A stretch of DNA of 9,438 nucleotides. It comes from an uncultured Clostridia bacterium. Its GTDB lineage: Bacteria; Bacillota; Clostridia; Oscillospirales; Oscillospiraceae. Where the stretch lies: NCBI GenBank assembly GCA_945927915.1, contig CAMEMX010000052.1, forward strand, positions 1-9,438, written 5' to 3'. The position numbers and the translations under genes were made by a program. Shown piece by piece: positions 1 through 5,770 of the stretch. Position 1 is the stretch's first letter; each line of letters opens with the position of its first letter. The notes beneath the pieces were generated by a model. That model saw nothing but the letters and a program-made list of their open reading frames with translations, did no database searches and was not told where the DNA came from.

Positions 1-170
1 CGGGCGCGGAGATGAACAAGGGAATGGGGTGCAAGTCCCCGCGGTAACCGCCGCTGTAAGCGCCGAGGGCGCCGCTCGTTGACGAAAGTCAGTCACTGGG
101 AAACCGGGAAGGCGGAGCGCGTTCGCAGATCGTCCGATCCTAAGCGCAAGTCAGAAGACCTACAAGAAGG
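1..170 (+). promoter_or_regulatory. Cobalamin (B12) riboswitch, 5' edge cut by the window
   Basis: Several conserved blocks of the adenosylcobalamin-type aptamer appear in the right order. They are a GGGAA...GGTGCAAGTCC segment at about 20-40, the loop GCCGCTGTAA (consensus GCCACTGT) at 50-59, a GTCAGTCACTGGGAAACCGGGAAGG-like block at about 88-112, and the B12 box AAGTCAGAAGACCT at 148-161. The outer P1/P2 strand and the promoter lie at or before the window edge. The element is followed by an intrinsic terminator (188-222) and then a gene with a transcobalamin-like architecture, which fits OFF control by cobalamin through transcription termination. I could not identify the antiterminator strand. 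The family call is firm; the ligand subtype (adenosyl- or hydroxo-cobalamin) is not decided. Confidence 0.93.
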
Positions 171-187
171 GTTTTGTATTATCACAG

Positions 188-222
188 AAAAACGGCTGTG
201 GCATCGTGCCATAGCCGTTTTT
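188..222 (+). terminator. Riboswitch-controlled intrinsic terminator
   Basis: A 16-bp stem (188-203 with 207-222; one G-U pair, three-base TCG loop) ends in TTTTT. It lies between the B12 box and the ribosome binding site of the first gene, so it is the expected expression platform of the cobalamin riboswitch: with ligand bound the hairpin would form and stop transcription before the operon. Confidence 0.88.
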
Positions 223-278
223 GACATTTTATATAACAAAATCGCAAGACTGAGCGTTTTGATTTAAGGAGGAAAATT

Positions 279-2474
279 ATGAAAAAACTGATCGCTTTGC
301 TTCTGGCGCTGGCGCTGATTGCCGGCGTACTGCCCGCGGCGTTCGCGGCGGAGGCCGCGGCGCTGCCCATGACGGTGGCAGACGCCGTCGACGGCGTGTC
401 GGCCTATCTCGACGCTGCACGCACGGAGGGCGTCTACAGCGACTGGACGATCTTCCAGCTTGCCCGCAGCGGCAACCTCTCCAACGAGCTGCGCGCGGCC
501 TATCTCGCGTACATGAACGAGAAGATCCGGGCCGCCGAAGGCGTCATGGACGCCAACAACAACACCACCTATTCGCGCATCACGCTGGCGCTGACCGCCT
601 GCGGCATGGACGCGGCGAATTTCGCCGGATACAGCATGATCGCGCCGCTCGGCGATTTTGACAAAACCTCCCGGCAGGGCATCAACGGCACGCTCTATGC
701 GCTGCTCGCCCTTGACTGCGGCAACTACAGCCTGCCCGAGGGCGCGACCGCGACCCGCGAGCGCTATGTGCAGGAGCTGCTGGACAAGGAGCTGGAGGGC
801 GGCGGCTGGGCGTTCTTCGGCAGCGTCGCGGACGTCGACATGACCGCGATGGTCATTCAGGCGCTTGCGCCCTACTATGCGCAGGCGGAGGTCAAGGCGG
901 CGGTCGACCGCGGTCTTGACGTCCTGAGCGCTTTGCAGCAGGACGACGGCGGCTACGTCGTCTGGGGCACGGCCTGCTCCGAATCCCCCGCGCAGGTGCT
1001 TCTGGCGCTGTGCTGCCTCGGCATCGACCCGGCGACCGACAGCCGCTTCGTCAAGGAAAACGGCGCATGGCTCGGCAGCGCGATCTTCTCCTACCTCGCA
1101 GACGGCGAGGGTGTCGCGTTCGGTCACGCCGACCGCAAGGCGAACCTTCTGGCCACGCAGCAGGTCGGCTATGCCCTCGCGGGCTATGAGCGCCTGCTGG
1201 ACGGCAAGACCACGCTCTACGACATGACGGACGCTCTGTCCTACGCCTATGTCGGCGTATATGACTACACCGCCGTTGCCGCCGGCGCCGAAAACGCCAG
1301 CGAGACCGGCGTCATTCTGGCGGACGTCCCCGTGACGCTGCACGAGGGCATGACCGCGGCGGAGGTGCTGCAGGCTGCGTTCGACGCCAACGGCATCGAC
1401 GCCAAGGGCGTCGCGGAGGGCTACATCACCGAGGTCAACGGCCTGGGCAGCCTCGGCGGCTATTCCGGCTGGATGCTCTCTTATAATAATGACGATTTCT
1501 CCAACTGGGGCCTCGGCTCGATCACGCCCAAGGCAGGTGACGTGCTGCAGCTCCACTATACGATGAACCTCGACACCACGACCGACGACATCGGCACGGG
1601 CTTCTACGGCCTGCCCGTCTTCACGGACATTACCCTCGGCGGCGTGACGAAGCACATGACCCGCACGGTCACATTTGATGAGAACTATAACATGACGGCG
1701 AGCTACTTTGTCGACGGCGAGGCGGCAGAGGGCAAGGGCACGAAGGACGACCCGTTCGTGCTGACTTTCGACCTCGGCTACGACGGCAAGGCCGACGGCC
1801 TGACCTATACGACCTCGCTCGACCCGCACTATGCCATCGTTATCGGCCTGAAGGACGCCGACTTCGCGCAGGATGTCGATTGCAGCGTCTCCACCCTCGG
1901 CGGCAAATACGTCGCATACTTCCGCATCTGCGTCAAGGCGCATGACTGCCTGCGCTATACGGACGTAGACGGTCACTGGGCGCGGCAGGAGATCTGCACC
2001 GCGACCGAGCTGGGCCTGATGAACGGCACCTCCCTGACCGAGTTCGCCCCCGAGGGCGAGATTACCCGCGCCATGCTCGTTGCCATCCTCTACCGCGCAG
2101 CGGGCGCAACGGCGCAGGAGAAGTCCACCTTCGCGGACGTCGCGGCGGACGCGTGGTACACCGAGGAGGTCGCCTGGGCGCAGAGCGAGGGCATCGTCGG
2201 CGGCGTCGGCGACAACTGCTTCGCACCGGAGCTGCCCGTCACCCGCGAGGAATTTGCCACGATCCTGTGGCGCTACGCCGGCGAGCCGGAAGCCGAGGCT
2301 TCGACCGCGTCCTTTGCCGACGCGGAAAGCGTCTCCGACTGGGCGCTTGACGCGATGAACTGGGCCGTCTCTTCCGGCATCATCAACGGCACCGACGGCA
2401 ACCGCCTCGACCCGCAGGGCACCGCGACCCGCGCACAGGCTGCGGCGATGCTCTGCCGCTTCCTTGCCAAATGA
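279..2474 (+). CDS. SLH-anchored intrinsic-factor/transcobalamin-like surface protein (alpha-toroid + DUF4430), putative cobalamin binder
   Basis: 731 aa. The start is set by AAGGAGG at 266-272, six bases before ATG. Residues 1-23 are a Sec signal peptide (KK, hydrophobic core, AFA cleavage site). Residues ~35-330 form helical prenyltransferase/squalene-cyclase-like repeats (DVDMTAMVIQAL at 185-196, QDDGGYVVWG at 221-230, SPAQVLLAL at 236-244). Residues ~343-430 are a DUF4430/transcobalamin C-terminal-like domain (VTLHEGMTAAEVLQ, GGYSGWMLSYNN). An unassigned, probably beta region covers 440-555. Three SLH repeats at ~558-608, 617-668 and 678-730 (EITRA, PVTREE, TATRAQ cores) would bind cell-wall polysaccharide. 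Toroid plus DUF4430 is the order found in animal intrinsic factor, where B12 sits between the two domains. With the B12 riboswitch upstream, the inferred role is corrinoid capture at the cell surface. Ligand binding is inference; a generic toroid surface protein is the alternative. Confidence 0.85.
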   Translation: MKKLIALLLALALIAGVLPAAFAAEAAALPMTVADAVDGVSAYLDAARTEGVYSDWTIFQLARSGNLSNELRAAYLAYMNEKIRAAEGVMDANNNTTYSRITLALTACGMDAANFAGYSMIAPLGDFDKTSRQGINGTLYALLALDCGNYSLPEGATATRERYVQELLDKELEGGGWAFFGSVADVDMTAMVIQALAPYYAQAEVKAAVDRGLDVLSALQQDDGGYVVWGTACSESPAQVLLALCCLGIDPATDSRFVKENGAWLGSAIFSYLADGEGVAFGHADRKANLLATQQVGYALAGYERLLDGKTTLYDMTDALSYAYVGVYDYTAVAAGAENASETGVILADVPVTLHEGMTAAEVLQAAFDANGIDAKGVAEGYITEVNGLGSLGGYSGWMLSYNNDDFSNWGLGSITPKAGDVLQLHYTMNLDTTTDDIGTGFYGLPVFTDITLGGVTKHMTRTVTFDENYNMTASYFVDGEAAEGKGTKDDPFVLTFDLGYDGKADGLTYTTSLDPHYAIVIGLKDADFAQDVDCSVSTLGGKYVAYFRICVKAHDCLRYTDVDGHWARQEICTATELGLMNGTSLTEFAPEGEITRAMLVAILYRAAGATAQEKSTFADVAADAWYTEEVAWAQSEGIVGGVGDNCFAPELPVTREEFATILWRYAGEPEAEASTASFADAESVSDWALDAMNWAVSSGIINGTDGNRLDPQGTATRAQAAAMLCRFLAK

Positions 2475-3244
2475 AAAAATGGCACTATGCGGCGATCGCC
2501 GCGGCGGTGATCGTGGTGGTGCTGGCGGCGGCGTTCTTCTTCGGAGACAGCGAAGCGCCGCGGGAGCCGACCGCTCCCACCGCGCTGTCCGTGCAGCCCA
2601 CCGATCCGTCCGGGACGAAGCCTGCCGATCCGTCCGAAACGCAGCCGGCAGCGCCCTCTGAGACACAGCCCGCGCCCTCCGAAACGGAGCCGGAGCAGCC
2701 CTCGACCACGACTGCGGGGACGCAGCCTGTGACGGAGCCTGTGACCGAGCCTTCCGCGGAGCCGTCCACGCAGCCGCCGACCGAAGCTCCGACCGAAGCT
2801 CCAACCGAACCGGCGACCGAACCGCCGACGGAGCCATCGACCGAGCCGCCCGTGCCGCAATGCACGATCTCAATCTCCTGCACGACGGTGCTGTCGCACA
2901 TGGACGATCTGACGCCGGGCAAGGAGGCCATCGTGCCGGAGAGCGGATGGATACTCGGCACGGTCACGGTCACGATCGAGGAGGGCGACACGGTCTTTAC
3001 CGTCCTGCAGCGCGTCACGCGGGAATACGGCATTGCGCTGGAGTTTTCGACCTCGCCGATCTATAACACCGTCTATGTCGAGGGCATCGGCAATCTCTAT
3101 GAGCGCGACTGCGGCAGCGGTTCCGGCTGGCTCTACGCGGTAAACGGCGTCATCCCGAATTACGGCTGTTCGGAATACGCCGTCAGCGACGGCGACACCA
3201 TCGCCTGGCTTTATACCTGCGAAATGGGCGCAGATCTGCAATAA
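2471..3244 (+). CDS. Membrane-tethered DUF4430 protein with long Pro/Thr/Glu linker
   Basis: 257 aa. The ATG overlaps the previous stop as ATGA, so the two genes are probably translationally coupled and share the B12 riboswitch. Residues 1-25 are a membrane anchor (MKKWHY then an Ala/Val/Phe-rich helix, no lipobox). Residues ~27-129 are a low-complexity linker of P-T-E, P-S-E-T and related units. Residues ~131-253 form one DUF4430 domain: VTVTIEEGDTVFTVLQRV at 165-182, and GSGSGWLYAVNGVIPNYGCSEYAV at 215-238, which has the GWxYxVNG pattern of transcobalamin-like C-terminal domains. Cysteines lie at 131, 137, 214, 233 and 250. The linker would hold the domain away from the membrane within the wall. 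The inferred role is to receive or hold corrinoid from the SLH protein, or to serve as a second binding half. No transporter gene follows. The domain call is good; the function is inferred from context. Confidence 0.82.
   Translation: MKKWHYAAIAAAVIVVVLAAAFFFGDSEAPREPTAPTALSVQPTDPSGTKPADPSETQPAAPSETQPAPSETEPEQPSTTTAGTQPVTEPVTEPSAEPSTQPPTEAPTEAPTEPATEPPTEPSTEPPVPQCTISISCTTVLSHMDDLTPGKEAIVPESGWILGTVTVTIEEGDTVFTVLQRVTREYGIALEFSTSPIYNTVYVEGIGNLYERDCGSGSGWLYAVNGVIPNYGCSEYAVSDGDTIAWLYTCEMGADLQ
2720..2854 (+). repeat. Degenerate tandem repeat encoding a P-T-E linker
   Basis: Codons 84-128 of the tethered DUF4430 gene repeat short units translating to TEP, TEAP and TEPP, with near-identical DNA such as CCGACCGAAGCT. 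This stretch can expand or contract in frame, changing the reach of the domain from the membrane. Confidence 0.75.
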
Positions 3245-3265
3245 CAAAGCAAATATCTCCTGAAA

Positions 3266-3299
3266 AAGAGCGCACCCTCGTGCCGGAGGGTGCGCTCTT
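3266..3299 (-). terminator. Intrinsic terminator between convergent transcription units
   Basis: A perfect 14-bp stem (3266-3279 with 3286-3299, six-base loop). Read on the - strand the stem runs into TTTTTC, so it is a good terminator for the HAD phosphatase gene. On the + strand only CTCTTC follows, so termination of the B12 operon there is weaker but plausible (shared, bidirectional use). Confidence 0.82.
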
Positions 3300-3316
3300 C
3301 GTTGAGGCAATCTGCT

Positions 3317-4168
3317 TTATGACCGCGCCTCGTCCAGGGCGCGGATGACGTCGGCAACGGCGCCCTTGCTGCACGGACTGACCAGACGCAGGAACGGCAG
3401 GGTGCGCAGGGCGGGGTCGCAGTCGGCGGGGCAGAACGCGAGGTCCGCCTCGCGGAGCATGGCCAGATCGTTCATCGCGTCGCCCGCGCAGACGAGGGTT
3501 TTCCGTCCGAGGGTGTTGGCAAGCGTGCGCGCAGCCGTGCCCTTGTCGCAGGCGTTCGTGCCGATCTCAATCAGGCGGGGCATCGAGCGCGTGGCGCAGC
3601 ACTTTTCGCGGCAGAAGCGGTCGATGTATTCCATCAGCAGGCGGAATTTTTCGAGCTTTTCGGGCGCGACCTCGTCGTAGCTCTCGATGACGTGGTCATC
3701 CGCCGCGCAGACGACGATCTTCATCCACGGGAAGGGCGGGTCGGTCTCGGTGTGGATGGGCGTGACGCCGCTGGCAGCGAGAAAGGCGTCGCGCCGGGTG
3801 CCGGAGCCGTAGATATAGTGCTTGTCGAGGCACTGCACCTCGACGCTCAGCGAGTTGTCGTAGGCGCGGGCGGCGGCGATGATCTTCGGGGCGAAGTCCT
3901 CGTCGAGCGGCTCGCAGCGCAGGAGCGTCTCGGTGTTGTAGTCATATAAAATTGCACCGTTGCTGAGGATGCAAGGCGCATTGACCGGCACGAGCGCGGC
4001 CTTCTGGCGAAACAGGGGGATGCTCCTGCCGCTGGCGACGGTGAAGGCGCCGCCCTCGTCCATGAAATAGCGGATGGCGTCGAGGTTGGCCTGCGGGATG
4101 GTGCCGTCGCAGCCGGACAGCGTGCGGTCAAAGTCGCTCGCGAGCAGGACGTCGGAAAATTTTGCCAT
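3317..4168 (-). CDS. Cof-type HAD-superfamily phosphatase
   Basis: 283 aa from the ATG at 4168. This start is chosen because GGAGG lies at 4176-4180 and a promoter just upstream (4210-4237) would lie inside any longer version. Motif I is DFD at 12-14 (nucleophile Asp12, acid/base Asp14), motif II is ASGR at 45-48 (Ser46), the conserved lysine is probably Lys209 (DKG), and the Mg-binding motif is GDAMND at 229-234. The cap between about 80 and 195 fits the C2B type of the Cof/YbiV group, and the length is typical. These cytosolic enzymes remove phosphate from sugar phosphates or small phosphorylated metabolites; the substrate cannot be told from sequence. The gene stands alone between its own promoter and terminator, so there is no link to the B12 genes beyond position. 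Confidence 0.88.
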   Translation of the reverse strand: MAKFSDVLLASDFDRTLSGCDGTIPQANLDAIRYFMDEGGAFTVASGRSIPLFRQKAALVPVNAPCILSNGAILYDYNTETLLRCEPLDEDFAPKIIAAARAYDNSLSVEVQCLDKHYIYGSGTRRDAFLAASGVTPIHTETDPPFPWMKIVVCAADDHVIESYDEVAPEKLEKFRLLMEYIDRFCREKCCATRSMPRLIEIGTNACDKGTAARTLANTLGRKTLVCAGDAMNDLAMLREADLAFCPADCDPALRTLPFLRLVSPCSKGAVADVIRALDEARS

Positions 4169-4209
4169 AGGGGTTCCTCCGAAAAAGGTCGATTTTGGTT
4201 TCGTGGTGA

Positions 4210-4237
4210 AGTATAACATAAAAATAAGATTTGTCAA
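4210..4237 (-). promoter_or_regulatory. Sigma-A-type promoter for the HAD phosphatase gene
   Basis: On the - strand there is a perfect TTGACA (-35, at 4232-4237) and TATACT (-10, at 4210-4215), 16 bp apart, about 40 bp upstream of the start codon in an A+T-rich gap. Confidence 0.82.
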
Positions 4238-4303
4238 ACCTATTTTTGCCGCGCGGGGGTGCAGCTTATACCACCTGCCGCACGGACTGCGCCCGTAAAG
4301 CGG

Positions 4304-4335
4304 AGACGGCAAGCGCCCGCGGGCGCTTGCCGTCT
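4304..4335 (-). terminator. Probable terminator after the MazG-like gene
   Basis: A perfect 15-bp G+C-rich inverted repeat (4304-4318 with 4321-4335, two-base centre) overlaps the last bases of the mazG-like gene, so its TAG stop is partly within the stem. The T-run after it on the - strand is weak (CCGCTTTA), so it may be an mRNA-end stabiliser as much as a terminator. Confidence 0.6.
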
Positions 4336-4663
4336 ATGTCATATCGGAAAGAAAGGTCTCCAGGTTGATCTCGTGGTGATACTTAACGGAGGCCGCCTTG
4401 TCCTTTCGGAGGATCGTGTCGTTCAGGTCGATGTTGTTGATCGCCGCAATCGCAACGATATAGTGGATCATATCTGCCAATTCTGTCCCAAGTTCCTCCT
4501 GAAGGTTGCGCTCGTCTGAAAACTTCCTTCCTGCCCTTTTGTTCAAAACCTCCGCAACCTCGCCGAGCTCCTCCACCAGCTTCATGAACAGGCTCTGTTC
4601 GCTGGCCCAGCCGCCGTAGCGGTCGGATAAGTACGCCTGCAAGGCGCCGATTGTGACGTTCAT
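4334..4663 (-). CDS. MazG-like nucleotide pyrophosphohydrolase
   Basis: 109 aa, a single MazG domain of the short, all-helical type. The Mg-binding signature is visible: EELGE at 31-35, followed by ELAD (E61, D64) in the next helix. These enzymes hydrolyse (d)NTPs to the monophosphate and pyrophosphate and are thought to clear non-canonical or excess nucleotides. The ribosome binding site AAAGGAG lies about eight bases before the ATG at 4663. The ATG overlaps the TGA of the upstream four-helix-bundle remnant (ATGA), so it may once have been the second gene of a coupled pair. The natural substrate is unknown. Confidence 0.85.
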   Translation of the reverse strand: MNVTIGALQAYLSDRYGGWASEQSLFMKLVEELGEVAEVLNKRAGRKFSDERNLQEELGTELADMIHYIVAIAAINNIDLNDTILRKDKAASVKYHHEINLETFLSDMT

Positions 4664-4812
4664 TTGACATTCTCCTTTGCGGTATTGATGGAGGAAATAA
4701 GCATAACGCGAATTCTTGTGCAGGCGGAATCAAGTGATCTATATTCCGCTTCTGTGATGTAATCTGTTTTGTAAAGCAACAGGAGGTTTTCTGTTTCAAT
4801 ATTAAGTGAAGT
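4660..4812 (-). pseudogene. 3' remnant of a four-helix-bundle (23S rRNA-IVP/S23-like) gene
   Basis: About 50 codons from SLNIETEN through LLLLYKTDYITEAEYRSL to the C-terminal AKENVK resemble the last two helices of the four-helix-bundle family (PF05635-like; full proteins are about 115-125 aa). The N-terminal half is missing. Upstream of about 4812 the frame stays open to a GTG at 4890, but that part encodes HFTSH/RQRRC-type residues out of the GTGAAG repeat cluster, with no family similarity. The remnant ends with an ATGA overlap onto the MazG-like gene. I read it as a gene truncated by the repeat element. A chimeric 76-aa protein started at the GTG is possible but unproven. Confidence 0.6.
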
Positions 4813-4961
4813 TTGGCTTCGCCAAGTGAAGCAGCGGCGCTGCCGCTGTGAAGCATCGTGCTGCGCACAATGTGAAGTGAAGTGTGCCACTCACGCCCGC
4901 AGGCACTTCACTGCGCAGCAGCTTCACGATGCGAAGCATCACTTCTCGTGCCGAAAGGCAC
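4806..4961. repeat. GTGAAG / mini-hairpin repeat cluster
   Basis: The motif GTGAAG occurs at 4806, 4826, 4848, 4872 and 4877, and its inverse CTTCAC at 4906 and 4922. The gaps between the first copies are filled by small perfect hairpins: TTGGC-TTC-GCCAA (4813-4825), AGCGGC-GCT-GCCGCT (4833-4847) and GTGC-TGC-GCAC (4858-4868). GATGC-GAA-GCATC (4928-4940) and GTGCC-GAAA-GGCAC (4948-4961) follow. A larger interrupted palindrome pairs GCATCGTG, CTGCGCA and GTGAAGTG on the left (about 4853-4884) with CACTTCAC, TGCGCAG and CACGATGC on the right (about 4904-4932). It codes for nothing recognisable and sits where the front of the four-helix-bundle gene should be. Confidence 0.75.
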
Positions 4962-4970
4962 ACTTCGTTC

Positions 4971-5013
4971 GAAAAAGCCCACATTTGTCTGCCTGACAAA
5001 TGTGGGCTTTTTC
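4971..5013 (-). terminator. Strong intrinsic terminator of the tRNA operon
   Basis: A perfect 19-bp stem (4971-4989 with 4995-5013, five-base loop) starts two bases after the CCA end of tRNA-Glu in the - direction. The - strand reads through GGGC into CTTTTTC, a good U-tract. The stem is symmetrical, so it may also block + strand transcription. Confidence 0.9.
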
Positions 5014-5014
5014 G

Positions 5015-5089
5015 TGGTGACCCGTACGGGACTCGAACCCATGTTACCGCCGTGAAAGGGCGGTGTCTTAACCACTTGACCAACGGGCC
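5015..5089 (-). tRNA. tRNA-Glu (anticodon TTC)
   Basis: 75 nt with CCA encoded. The - strand starts GGCCCGT, pairing with ACGGGTC before the discriminator A and CCA. The anticodon stem CCGCC/GGCGG encloses CTTTCAC, giving anticodon TTC. The T arm has GGTTCGAGTCC. The second gene of the tRNA operon, it begins at the base right after the CCA of tRNA-Met. Confidence 0.95.
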
Positions 5090-5165
5090 TGGTAGCGGCA
5101 ATCTGACTCGAACAGATGACACTCCGGGTATGAACCGAATGCTCTACCAACTGAGCTATGCCGCC
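5090..5165 (-). tRNA. tRNA-Met (anticodon CAT, elongator type)
   Basis: 76 nt with CCA encoded at 5090-5092. The acceptor GGCGGCA pairs with TGCCGCT (one G-U at the first position), the D arm is TAGCTCAGTTGGTAGAGC, the anticodon stem/loop gives CAT, and the T arm is ATCTG-TTCGAGT-CAGAT. It lacks the initiator's three G-C pairs below the anticodon. A lysidine-modified tRNA-Ile2 also carries CAT, and that alternative is not excluded by eye. Confidence 0.92.
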
Positions 5166-5197
5166 ATATGAAATTCTGCCGCCGAAACAGCAAAATG

Positions 5198-5226
5198 ATT
5201 ATATATAAAAGAAACCGATTTGTCAA
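5198..5226 (-). promoter_or_regulatory. Consensus promoter of the tRNA operon
   Basis: On the - strand TTGACA (5221-5226) and TATAAT (5198-5203) are both perfect matches with a 17-bp spacer, about 33 bp upstream of tRNA-Met. This is as strong as expected for a stable-RNA operon. Confidence 0.92.
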
Positions 5227-5297
5227 GCGTTTTCTGCGTTTTTCGTAAACTTTTTTCCGGCGGTATGAAACGCGGGCTGTGCGGGCATGATGGGCGT

Positions 5298-5315
5298 GGG
5301 AGCGGCGCTGCTCCC
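5298..5315 (+). other. Small hairpin in the leader of the PF06541-type gene
   Basis: GGGAGC at 5298-5303 pairs with GCTCCC at 5310-5315, 15 bases before the GGAGG ribosome binding site. It is too short and lacks a T-run for a terminator; the role is unknown. I found no convincing + strand promoter in the 5227-5297 gap. Confidence 0.4.
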
Positions 5316-5341
5316 AAATACCAAAAAACGGAGGAACCAAT

Positions 5342-5770
5342 ATGCAAAGCAAATGGATGCGCCTGTGGCGCGAGACGGTCGTTTTTTATCTCGGTGGGAT
5401 GTTTTACTGCGGCGTGGAGCTGCTCTGGCGCGGCTGGACGCACGGCAGCATGTTCCTGCTGGGCGGGCTGTGCTTCTATCTTGTCGGCGGGCTGAACCGC
5501 CGGTTCCGCCTGAGCGTGCTGGCGCAGATGGCGATCGGCGCGCTCATCGTGACGTTTTTCGAGTTCTGGACGGGGATGCTCGTCAACCGGGTGATGCACC
5601 TCGGCGTGTGGGATTATTCCGCCGTGCCGATGAATCTGCTGGGGCAGATCTGCCTGCCGTTCACGCTGCTGTGGTTCCCGCTGTGCGGCATCGGCATTTT
5701 CTGCGAGGACGGCCTGCGCCGGCTGCTGTTTGACGAGCCGCTGCCGCACTATACATGGCTCACCGCGTGA
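5342..5770 (+). CDS. Four-helix membrane protein of the PF06541 type (putative ABC-transporter type IV, CmpB-like)
   Basis: 142 aa. The start is set by GGAGG at 5330-5334, seven bases before ATG. Four hydrophobic segments lie at about 13-29, 35-51, 60-80 and 99-121. Conserved-looking stretches are FYCGVELLWRGWTHGSMFLLGG (21-42), ALIVTFFEFWTG (67-78), VWDYSAVPMNLLGQICLPFTLLWF (89-112) and a short acidic/aromatic tail. This pattern matches a family of small clostridial integral membrane proteins named putative ABC-transporter type IV, although no ATPase gene is next to it and the transport role is unproven. The gene converges with the next membrane-protein gene, and the two stops overlap by 11 bp. 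Confidence 0.78.
   Translation: MQSKWMRLWRETVVFYLGGMFYCGVELLWRGWTHGSMFLLGGLCFYLVGGLNRRFRLSVLAQMAIGALIVTFFEFWTGMLVNRVMHLGVWDYSAVPMNLLGQICLPFTLLWFPLCGIGIFCEDGLRRLLFDEPLPHYTWLTA

Noticed and set aside
264..2873. An 869-codon open frame on the - strand opposite the toroid-DUF4430-SLH gene
   Set aside because: It is the codon-position shadow of a G+C-rich gene: Arg/Ala/Val-rich, no recognisable domain, and the + strand gene has signal peptide, domains and ribosome binding site.
4169..4312. N-terminal extension of the HAD phosphatase from an ATG at 4312
   Set aside because: The extension covers the TTGACA/TATACT promoter and part of the mazG terminator, and the internal ATG at 4168 has a proper GGAGG.
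4806..4961. CRISPR array
   Set aside because: The repeated unit is only six bases, spacers are palindromic and of uneven length, the motif inverts halfway, and no cas gene is present.
5220..5251. A + strand promoter (TTGTCA...TAAACT) for the PF06541-type gene
   Set aside because: The spacer would be 20 bp and both boxes are imperfect; the TTGTCA is better explained as the reverse of the tRNA operon -35 box.
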